Shown in pieces: positions 1-5,024 of a stretch of 5,024 nt of DNA. How positions within the stretch are numbered: the first letter of the stretch is position 1; the number at the start of each line of letters is the position of its first letter. The position numbers and the translations under genes were made by a program. Source of the stretch: Reyranella sp. (GTDB lineage Bacteria > Pseudomonadota > Alphaproteobacteria > Reyranellales > Reyranellaceae); NCBI GenBank assembly GCA_004296815.1, contig SCVT01000501.1:1-5024 (forward strand). Reading direction: 5' to 3'. Below the pieces are notes generated by a model that searched no databases, was not told where the DNA came from, and saw only the letters and a list, made by a program, of their open reading frames with translations.

Positions 1-950
1 GCTTCGTCGTTGACCCACGTGTAGTAGGCCTGCTCGCCATACTTCACGTCCAATTGCTTCCATTCGCCACGGTCGGCGCGAACGTAGTACGCGGCCCGGC
101 CACGGGATCGCGGCTCGGGCTGCTTCGGAACGGCCGGGAGGAACCGCATGGTCAGCTTGAATCCGAGTTCGCTCTTCGACTTCGTCGGGAACGTTTCGTA
201 GGTGTCGCAGTTGGTGTCGCCGGTCTTCGTCGCCGGCGAGCCGGCCCAAAGCCGGAACGGCGCCTTGCCGGTGCGCTTGAACACGACATGGGGAACGCCG
301 CTGGCCGCCTGCATCGACAGGTTGCCGGCGCCGTCGCCATAAGCCATCTCGACGTGGAAGACCGAGTAGCCGTTGACGACGACGTTCGAGGTCTTGCCTT
401 GGGAGCCGGCGATGGGGTGGACGCCCTGCAGGCCGACGGTGACGATCGGTGCATCGGTCTGCGCGAGGTTGTCGATCGAGAACTTGCTGTCGCCGCCTCC
501 GATCGAATCCCCGCCGGTGTAGACGTACATGGCGTTCTGGTTCCAAAGGCGCACGCCCATGGGCAGAAGCTCCGGCGGGTAGGCCGGGTTCGTCATGTCG
601 ACGAAATCGATGCGGAACGGCTCGCTGGTCATCGGCTGCGAACGGCGGGTTGATCCTTCGCCGTCGATGATCCAGCCGGGCCTCTCGGGGGTGGTCTTCT
701 TCTGGAGGAGAGCCGGGCTCCACCACTTGTTCGAGGTCACCGGGTCCTTGAAGCCGGGACCCCTGGCGATATCGAACTCGGGCGTGACGATCTTGTTGGA
801 CCCTTCGACATAGTCTTCGCCGGGTAACACATACGGTCGGAAGTTGCTGGTCAGGGAGTCCCACCCCGGCGTTCCCACCGGTGTGATCTTGGTGCTGCCC
901 TGAACATAGGACGTGCCCTTCACGGAAACGACTTTGAGAGTGTCGCTCAT
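1..950 (-). CDS. Probable GH81-family endo-beta-1,3-glucanase, N-terminal part (3' end cut by the window edge)
   Basis: This frame reads 316 complete codons without a stop and runs off the left edge, so the C-terminal part is missing. GH81 enzymes cleave internal beta-1,3-glucan linkages (laminarin, fungal cell wall, callose). The call rests on a TSNKWWSPALLQ stretch (about residues 72-83), matching the family's 'TNxWWSSLL' signature. It also rests on a later block, NGYSVFHVEMAYGDG (about 193-207) followed by GVPHVVFKRTG (218-228), which resembles the GH81 'dGYSdWtV...GlPfvYf' region. These belong to the N-terminal beta-sandwich; the catalytic (alpha/alpha)6 barrel would lie outside the window, so activity cannot be judged. 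The start is ATG at 950-948: an in-frame TGA lies 18 codons upstream with no other start codon between, and a run of six G (959-964) sits 8 bases ahead as a possible ribosome site. No signal peptide is visible, which is odd for a glucanase. Residues 14-24 (SYVQGSTKITP) and 46-57 (DYVEGSNKIVTP) repeat each other. Sampled GC is 55-62%, lower than pyrD. Family call fairly likely; substrate inferred. Confidence 0.68.
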   Translation of the reverse strand, partial: MSDTLKVVSVKGTSYVQGSTKITPVGTPGWDSLTSNFRPYVLPGEDYVEGSNKIVTPEFDIARGPGFKDPVTSNKWWSPALLQKKTTPERPGWIIDGEGSTRRSQPMTSEPFRIDFVDMTNPAYPPELLPMGVRLWNQNAMYVYTGGDSIGGGDSKFSIDNLAQTDAPIVTVGLQGVHPIAGSQGKTSNVVVNGYSVFHVEMAYGDGAGNLSMQAASGVPHVVFKRTGKAPFRLWAGSPATKTGDTNCDTYETFPTKSKSELGFKLTMRFLPAVPKQPEPRSRGRAAYYVRADRGEWKQLDVKYGEQAYYTWVNDE

Positions 951-1247
951 GCCGAATGCCCCCCGCGGATTTGTCGTTGGATGCTTGGTCGGCCTGTCTG
1001 CTCACGCGGCAATACTGCCGCATGGCCCGACGCCTACCTCTGCCTAGATGAGCCCCCGATCTCGGGCGAACGCTGCCCGATCGCGTCGAGATTTAGAGCG
1101 AGCAGCGGCTCTTCGGCTCTCTGTATTTTTGCATATGACTCGCTTGGGTTGTATTTTCTGCACAACCTCTCCCAATACATGCGAGCGCTCTCGAAGCTCA
1201 GCGCGACGTGCGCCGAGCTGCAGTAGCAGCCTGGAGTGTTCGCGTTC
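951..1247. other. Intergenic region between pyrD and the GH81-like gene, low GC
   Basis: No convincing gene is seen in these 297 bases. Rows 1081-1140 and 1141-1200 have 30 and 31 G/C out of 60, against 45 of 60 in the pyrD row 1921-1980. Several inverted repeats are present: a 10-bp stem at 1195-1219 (listed separately); a 5-bp stem at 1217-1221/1226-1230; a 6-bp stem at 1147-1152/1162-1167; a 6-bp stem at 1062-1067/1075-1080; and a 6-bp stem at 1006-1011/1016-1021. A weak sigma-70-like match on the minus strand, TTGGGA at 1175-1170 and TACAAC at 1153-1148 with a 16-base spacer, could serve the GH81-like gene about 200 bases further on, but each box matches only 4 of 6 bases. A 48-codon minus-strand frame (1180-1034) is open but has no independent support. 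Confidence 0.6.
1195..1219 (-). terminator. Hairpin downstream of pyrD, possible transcript end or 3' stabiliser
   Basis: In the minus-strand RNA the arms AGCUCGGCGC and GCGCUGAGCU pair over all 10 positions, one being a G-U wobble, around a 5-base loop ACGUC. The stem starts 28 bases after the pyrD stop. Read as plus-strand RNA the wobble becomes an A-C mismatch, so the structure is better formed in the pyrD direction. No U-tract follows (the next bases are UCGAGAG), so it is not a classical intrinsic terminator. It may be a Rho-assisted end or an RNA-stabilising stem. Confidence 0.4.
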
Positions 1248-2291
1248 TTAGGTGTCGGCGCCGACCGCGTCCGCCACGGACGCGAAGCCGTCGCGCGCCA
1301 GGAGTGCGGCCAGCTCGTCCTTGATGCGGCGGATGAGCGGCGGGCCCTCGTAGACCATCGCGGAGTAGAGCTGCACCAGCGTGGCGCCCGCGCGGATCTT
1401 GGCATAGGCGTCGGCCCCCGAGCCCACGCCGCCGCAACCGATCAGCGGGAACTGCCGTTCGGCGCGAACTGCGGTCTTGCGCAGCACCTCGGTCGACAGC
1501 GCCGTGAGCGGCGCGCCGGACAAGCCGCCGGTCTCGGCCTTGCGGTCGGAGCGCAGGGAGGCGGGACGCGACAGCGTCGTGTTGCCGACGATGATGCCGT
1601 CGAGCTTGAGTTCGCGGCAGACGAAGACGATGTCGTCGAGATCGTCGTCGGTCGCGTCGGGTGCGATCTTGACGACCAGCGGCACCGGCTTGGCCGCGAT
1701 GGCGTCCTGCACGCGCTTCAGCAGGCCGGCGAGTTCTGTGCGGCCCTGCAGGTTGCGCAGGCCCGGCGTATTGGGCGAGGAGACGTTGCACACGAGATAG
1801 TCGGCATAGGGCGCCAGCGCCACGCAGCCCGTGACGTAGTCGGCGGCGCGATCGGTGCTGTCCTTGTTGGCACCGATGTTCACGCCGACGAAGCCCCGGC
1901 GCGGGCGGGCCGCGAGGCGGGCGCGGGCGGCCTCGAGGCCGTGCCCCGGAAAGCCCATGCGGTTGATGACGCCACGGTCCCGCGGCAGCCGGAACAGCCG
2001 CGGCCGCGGATTGCCTTCCTGCGGGCGCGGCGTGACGCTGCCGATCTCCACGAGTCCGAAGCCGAGCAACAGCGTGGCGTCGGCGACCTCGGCATTCTTG
2101 TCGAAACCGGCGGCGAGGCCGATCGGGTTGGGCAGCAGGCGGCCCCAGACCTTGACCGACAGCGACGACGGATCGGGGCGGCGGTCGCCGGGCGTCAGCC
2201 CGCTCTTGAGCGCGCGGATCGCAAGGCCATGCGCGGTTTCGGCGTCGAGACGCGAGAGGAGGGAATCAGCGAGGGAGTACCAGACGGCCAT
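1248..2291 (-). CDS. pyrD: Dihydroorotate dehydrogenase (quinone), class 2
   Basis: PyrD oxidises (S)-dihydroorotate to orotate, the fourth step of de novo UMP synthesis. It uses FMN and passes electrons to the quinone pool at the inner face of the cytoplasmic membrane. The 347-residue length and the helical N-terminal extension (about 1-45) before the barrel are typical of class 2. Visible motifs are GLAAGFDKNAE (58-68, FMN region with K65), INRMGFPG (109-116, N110), NVSSPNTPGLRNLQ (169-182), VVKIAPD (206-212, K208), GNTT (236-239, N237), GGLSGAPL (255-262), and GCGGVGSG with GATLVQLYSAMVYEGP (phosphate-side FMN loops, 285-317). S172 aligns with the catalytic base Ser175 of E. coli PyrD; class 1 enzymes use cysteine there. 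The ATG at 2291-2289 gives the usual 'YSLADSLLSRLDAE.AHGLAI' beginning. No Shine-Dalgarno lies at normal distance; the nearest purine match, AGGA (2316-2313), is 21 bases away, and the start codon sits in a hairpin loop (separate entry). The gene begins 42 bases after the upstream unknown gene, probably in one transcript. All key residues are present. Confidence 0.97.
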   Translation of the reverse strand: MAVWYSLADSLLSRLDAETAHGLAIRALKSGLTPGDRRPDPSSLSVKVWGRLLPNPIGLAAGFDKNAEVADATLLLGFGLVEIGSVTPRPQEGNPRPRLFRLPRDRGVINRMGFPGHGLEAARARLAARPRRGFVGVNIGANKDSTDRAADYVTGCVALAPYADYLVCNVSSPNTPGLRNLQGRTELAGLLKRVQDAIAAKPVPLVVKIAPDATDDDLDDIVFVCRELKLDGIIVGNTTLSRPASLRSDRKAETGGLSGAPLTALSTEVLRKTAVRAERQFPLIGCGGVGSGADAYAKIRAGATLVQLYSAMVYEGPPLIRRIKDELAALLARDGFASVADAVGADT

Positions 2292-2303
2292 GCCCGTCTG
2301 GTA
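2278..2303 (-). promoter_or_regulatory. Perfect 10-bp inverted repeat enclosing the pyrD start codon
   Basis: Bases 2278-2287 (TACCAGACGG) and 2294-2303 (CCGTCTGGTA) are exact reverse complements, separated by six bases. In the pyrD mRNA this is a 10-bp stem with loop GCAUGG, so the AUG lies inside the loop. The 3' arm is coding and covers the codons for residues 2-5 (its bases fall in A-V-W-Y). Six of the ten pairs are G-C. Such a stem should affect ribosome loading. In E. coli, pyrC and pyrD expression is known to be controlled by a leader hairpin that hides the ribosome site according to CTP/GTP levels; whether this different arrangement does something similar is inference. Confidence 0.5.
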
Positions 2304-2333
2304 GCAGAGGTGTCCTGTGGAGCGCTTGGCGCC

Positions 2334-2903
2334 CTAGCGGAAGGAGCCGCCGCCGCCCTGGTTCGGGCGCAGCGACGGCGAGTCGCTGAACACGACCTGG
2401 AAGAGCTGGCGGAACAGCTCGCCGATGCGCGGATCGGTCGGGCCGGTCGCCGCCGTCCACGCCGTCGTCTCCGACATGGTCATGTCGTTACGGCAGTAGA
2501 TCGCATAGACGTAGAAGACACCGGGCTGGCCCGGCTTGAAGCGGGTCGTGCCCTTGCAGACCGTATCGCTGTTGAGGTCGCTGGCCGGGTTGAACACCAA
2601 CATCAGCCGGTAGTTGGGGCGCGGCGGCTCGGCCGGCGTCTCGTAGGTGAAGGTGAGCCGCGGCATGGGCTTGGCCGCCTGCATCATCGGCAGCAGGTCG
2701 CGCGCCACGGTCTCCGGGTCGACGCCGGGGAACGCGGTTCCCGCCAGCACCACCTGGAAATTCCTGTTGTCGGTCGCGGCGAAGAACTCGCGATAGTCAT
2801 ATTGGACGGCGTAGTAGGTGCCACCGATGACTGCGGCATAGGCGGCGGCGGGAAGGGCAGCGACAGCCAGCAGCGCCGCCACGATCTTGTTTCTCAGACG
2901 CAT
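2334..2903 (-). CDS. Exported protein of unknown function with a likely disulfide
   Basis: I do not recognise a named family. The 189-residue product begins MRLRNK followed by a hydrophobic stretch (about 7-29) containing LPAAAYA, which fits a signal peptide cut after residue 23 by signal peptidase I; an uncleaved membrane anchor is also possible because hydrophobic residues continue to about 32. There is no lipobox cysteine. The mature part has only two cysteines, C116 (DTVCKG) and C137 (YAIYCRND), at opposite ends of a block with strand-like segments (YRLMLVFNP, VFYVYAIYC), consistent with one disulfide in a small periplasmic beta-rich domain. The C-terminus has a helix-like segment (RIGELFRQLFQVVF, 159-172) and a Gly-rich tail. 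The start is well supported: GAGGAGG (2918-2912) lies 8 bases before ATG. It sits 90 bases after parE and 42 before pyrD on the same strand. The general pattern (FNP, then 'C.G', then 'YC.ND') is reminiscent of uncharacterised alphaproteobacterial proteins, but this is from memory. Confidence 0.85.
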   Translation of the reverse strand: MRLRNKIVAALLAVAALPAAAYAAVIGGTYYAVQYDYREFFAATDNRNFQVVLAGTAFPGVDPETVARDLLPMMQAAKPMPRLTFTYETPAEPPRPNYRLMLVFNPASDLNSDTVCKGTTRFKPGQPGVFYVYAIYCRNDMTMSETTAWTAATGPTDPRIGELFRQLFQVVFSDSPSLRPNQGGGGSFR

Positions 2904-2993
2904 CGGGATGGCCTCCTCACGCCGAATGACCGGCCGATCATACCCCCGCCGGCCGGGAGCACGATGTCACATTATTGCGCGCAGCGCTTGATG
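2904..2993 (-). other. parE to unknown-gene spacer with GC-rich inverted repeat and weak promoter-like match
   Basis: The 90-base gap holds a 7-bp inverted repeat, CCGGCCG (2930-2936) and CGGCCGG (2950-2956), with a 13-base loop. It starts 37 bases after the parE stop and lacks a U-tract, so it could be a weak transcript end or only a chance GC-rich palindrome. A minus-strand promoter-like pair, CTGACA (2997-2992, overlapping the parE stop codon) and AATAAT (2976-2971), each matches 5 of 6 consensus bases, but the 15-base spacer is short. If real, it would drive the unknown gene and pyrD independently of parE. Confidence 0.3.
2912..2918 (-). promoter_or_regulatory. Strong ribosome binding site of the unknown exported protein gene
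   Basis: The minus strand reads GAGGAGG, a near-full complement to the 16S rRNA 3' end, 8 bases upstream of the ATG at 2903. It fixes the start of this gene and contrasts with pyrD just downstream, which has no comparable site. Confidence 0.75.
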
Positions 2994-5015
2994 TCAGACG
3001 TCCAAGTCCTTGGCGAACTTGGCGTTTTCCTGGATGAAATCGTACCGCTTCTCGGGTTTGCGGCCCATCAGGTTCTCGACCAGCGTGCGGGTCTTCATTT
3101 CCTCGTGTCGTTCGTCGGCATTGCCGCCGGCGTTGGGAACGTCGACCTTCAGCAGGACGCGCTTGCTCGGGTCCATCGTGGTCTCGCGCAGGTGCACCGA
3201 CTGCATCTCGCCCAGGCCCTTGAAGCGGGTGATGTCGGCCTTGCCGCCGAACTGCGTGCGGATCAGCTCGTCCTTCTGGGCATCGTCCTGCGCGTACTCG
3301 GTCTTGCCGCCCTTGCTGATGCGGAAGAGCGGCGGCTGGGCGAGGAAGAGATGGCCGTTCTCGATCAGCTTCGGCATCTCGCGATAGAAGAACGTCATCA
3401 GCAGCGAGGCGATGTGCGCGCCGTCGACGTCGGCGTCGGTCATGATGATGACGCGCTCGTAGCGCAGCCGGTCGTCGTTGTAGTGGGCGCCGGTGCCGCA
3501 GCCCAGCGCCTGGATGAGGTCCTGAACTTCCTGGTTCTCGCGCAGCTTGTCGGCGCTGGCGCTGGCGACGTTCAGGATCTTGCCGCGCAGCGGCAGGATC
3601 GCCTGGGTCTCGCGATTGCGCGCGGCCTTGGCCGAACCGCCGGCCGAATCGCCCTCGACCAGGAAGATCTCGGTGCCGATCGAGGCCGAGCTCGAGCAGT
3701 CCGCGAGCTTGCCGGGCAGGCGAAGCTTGCGCGTCGCGGTCTTGCGCTGCTGCTCGCGGTCCTGCTTGCGGCGCAGCCGCTCCTCGGCCTTGGCGACGAC
3801 ATGCTCGAGGAGAACGTTGCCCGCTTCCTTGTCGCCGGTCAGCCAGTGCTCGAAATTGTCGCCGACAACCGTCTCGACGAGCTTGGTCGCCTCGACGCTG
3901 ACCAGGCGCTCCTTGGTCTGGCCCTGGAACTGCGGCTGCTCGATGAACACCGAGACCAGCGCCGCGGCGCCGTCGAACACGTCGTCGGATGTGATGACCG
4001 AGCCTTTGCGGTTGCCGGTCAGCTCGGCATAGCGCTTGAGGCCGCGCACCAGCGCGCTGCGGAAGCCCGATTCGTGGGTGCCGCCCTCGGCGGTCGGCAC
4101 GGTGTTGCAGTAGGAGCGGACGAAGCCTTCCTCGTCGGTCGGCCACCACACGGCCCACTCGACCTTGCCGCCGGCCGTGCCGTTGCTCTCGCTCTTGGCC
4201 TCGCCGGCGAAGGGCTGCGGCACGACGGTGCCGCGCTCGCCGATCTCGCTGATCACGTAGTCCTTGAGGCCGCCCGCGAAGTGGAACGTCTCCTCCTCGG
4301 GGATCTTGCCGTCCTTGGGCAACAGGGCCTTGTCGCACTTCCAGCGGATCTCGACGCCGCGGAAGAGGTAGGCCTTGGAGCGCACCATCTTGTAGAGGCG
4401 CTCCGGCACGAAGGCCTGCTTGCCGAAGATCTCGGGATCGGGATGGAAGGTGACGGTCGTGCCGCGGCGGTTCGGCGCCGGGCCGTTCGATTTCAGCTTG
4501 GACGACGGCTTGCCGCGCGAGAAGGTCTGGATCCACGACTGGCGGTCGCGTGCCACCTCGACGACCAGCTCGTCGGAAAGGGCGTTCACCACCGAGACAC
4601 CGACGCCGTGCAGGCCGCCCGAGGTCGCGTAGACCTTGTTGTTGAACTTGCCGCCCGAATGCAGCGTCGTGAGGATCACCTCGAGCGCCGACTTGTTCTT
4701 GAACTTGGGGTGCGGGTCGGTCGGGATGCCGCGGCCGTTGTCGCGCACCAGGATGCGGTTGCCGGAAAGCACTTCCAGCCAGATCGTGTCGGCGTGGCCC
4801 GCGACGGCCTCGTCCATCGAGTTGTCGAGCACCTCGGCGACGAGATGGTGCATGGCGCGTTCGTCGGTGCCGCCGATGTACATGCCGGGGCGCTTGCGGA
4901 CAGGCTCCAGGCCCTCCAGCACCTCGATGTCGCGCGCCGTATAGGACTTGTCCTTGGAGGCTGCGGCACGCTTGCCGCCGCCCGATCGATCGAACAGATC
5001 GCCGCTCTTTGCCAT
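2994..5015 (-). CDS. parE: DNA topoisomerase IV subunit B
   Basis: ParE is the ATP-hydrolysing subunit of the ParC2ParE2 type II topoisomerase, which unlinks daughter chromosomes in the cytoplasm. The complete 673-residue protein shows a GHKL ATPase domain: EVLDNSMDEA (61-70, with E61 as likely catalytic base and N65 for Mg-ATP), DNGRGIP (92-98), and TSGGLHGVGVSVVNALS (131-147). A transducer domain follows with the ATP-sensing QTK (366-368, K368). The TOPRIM domain has EGDSAGGSA (454-462, E454) and the acidic DADVDG (527-532). RFKGLGEM (597-604) and a C-terminal GRKPEKR...FIQENAKF...LDV follow. Choice between ParE and GyrB: the length, the lack of the large GyrB TOPRIM insert, and the 'LMGRKPEKR' ending (GyrB usually has 'LMGDxVEPRR') favour ParE. 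Short motifs such as HESGFRSALVRGLKRY also match. The ATG at 5015-5013 is preceded by AGAAG (5024-5020); only 9 upstream bases are in the window, so its promoter is not visible. parC is not nearby. No missing key residues were seen. Confidence 0.95.
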   Translation of the reverse strand: MAKSGDLFDRSGGGKRAAASKDKSYTARDIEVLEGLEPVRKRPGMYIGGTDERAMHHLVAEVLDNSMDEAVAGHADTIWLEVLSGNRILVRDNGRGIPTDPHPKFKNKSALEVILTTLHSGGKFNNKVYATSGGLHGVGVSVVNALSDELVVEVARDRQSWIQTFSRGKPSSKLKSNGPAPNRRGTTVTFHPDPEIFGKQAFVPERLYKMVRSKAYLFRGVEIRWKCDKALLPKDGKIPEEETFHFAGGLKDYVISEIGERGTVVPQPFAGEAKSESNGTAGGKVEWAVWWPTDEEGFVRSYCNTVPTAEGGTHESGFRSALVRGLKRYAELTGNRKGSVITSDDVFDGAAALVSVFIEQPQFQGQTKERLVSVEATKLVETVVGDNFEHWLTGDKEAGNVLLEHVVAKAEERLRRKQDREQQRKTATRKLRLPGKLADCSSSASIGTEIFLVEGDSAGGSAKAARNRETQAILPLRGKILNVASASADKLRENQEVQDLIQALGCGTGAHYNDDRLRYERVIIMTDADVDGAHIASLLMTFFYREMPKLIENGHLFLAQPPLFRISKGGKTEYAQDDAQKDELIRTQFGGKADITRFKGLGEMQSVHLRETTMDPSKRVLLKVDVPNAGGNADERHEEMKTRTLVENLMGRKPEKRYDFIQENAKFAKDLDV

Positions 5016-5024
5016 GTTGCTTCT

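Noticed and set aside
54..653. 199-codon plus-strand open frame opposite the GH81-like gene
   Set aside because: The product is rich in Arg, Val, Gly and Ala without any domain pattern, and the opposite strand carries recognisable GH81 motifs in an uninterrupted frame.
1148..1175. Minus-strand TTGGGA / TACAAC promoter-like pair with a 16-base spacer
   Set aside because: Each box matches only 4 of 6 bases and it lies about 200 bases from the GH81-like start; noted in the intergenic entry but too weak to list as a promoter.
981..1226. 81-codon plus-strand open frame covering most of the intergenic gap
   Set aside because: No ribosome site, no recognisable motif, and it is convergent with pyrD, ending just beyond the pyrD stop; lower GC and chance can explain it.
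1198..1791. 197-codon minus-strand open frame overlapping pyrD
   Set aside because: Arg/Ala-rich shadow in another frame of a clearly functional pyrD.
951..2928. Shared 8-mer GCCGAATG upstream of both the GH81-like gene (951-958) and the unknown gene (2921-2928)
   Set aside because: It sits at different distances from the two start codons and is short enough to recur by chance.
2963..2996. GATGTCA direct repeat (2963-2969 and 2990-2996) between parE and the next gene
   Set aside because: Seven bases, two copies, one overlapping the parE stop region; easily chance.
2938..4536. 532-codon minus-strand open frame inside parE
   Set aside because: It overlaps parE in another frame and its product is a repetitive Arg/Gly/Ala/Pro-rich string, the usual shadow of a high-GC gene; parE is unambiguous.

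Overview
The window is a high-GC, densely coded bacterial chromosome segment, most likely from an alphaproteobacterium. The main reason is the ParE sequence, which has the short alphaproteobacterial form, including the 'DNSMDEAVAGHA' stretch in the ATPase domain. A second reason is the quinone-type (class 2) PyrD with the same composition. The genus cannot be fixed from the sequence; a Reyranella- or Bradyrhizobium-like soil or freshwater organism is only a guess. All four supported genes lie on the minus strand, so transcription runs from the right edge to the left.

Right half (5015 to 2994): a complete parE, the ATPase/TOPRIM subunit of topoisomerase IV. After a 90-base gap comes a 189-aa exported protein of unknown function (2903 to 2334). 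After a further 42 bases comes a complete pyrD (2291 to 1248), the membrane-associated dihydroorotate dehydrogenase of pyrimidine synthesis. The close spacing of the last two suggests co-transcription. The pyrD start codon lies in the loop of a perfect 10-bp inverted repeat and has no well-placed Shine-Dalgarno sequence, which is the most interesting regulatory signal in the window.

Left part: 297 bases without a convincing gene (951 to 1247) follow pyrD. They are clearly poorer in GC (about 50% in two 60-base rows, against 75% in a pyrD row) and begin with a hairpin that pairs fully only in the pyrD-sense RNA. Beyond them, running off the left edge, is the first 316 codons of a gene that reads through without a stop. 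Its product looks like the N-terminal beta-sandwich part of a glycoside hydrolase family 81 endo-beta-1,3-glucanase. It has no signal peptide and carries a duplicated short motif near its N-terminus. Its catalytic part lies outside the window.

The parE, unknown-protein and pyrD block is housekeeping; the glucanase looks like an accessory gene. No mobile element, CRISPR array, tRNA or rRNA was seen, and I found no multi-gene novel system. The points worth following are the pyrD start hairpin, the unusual glucanase N-terminus, and the conserved-looking unknown exported protein.
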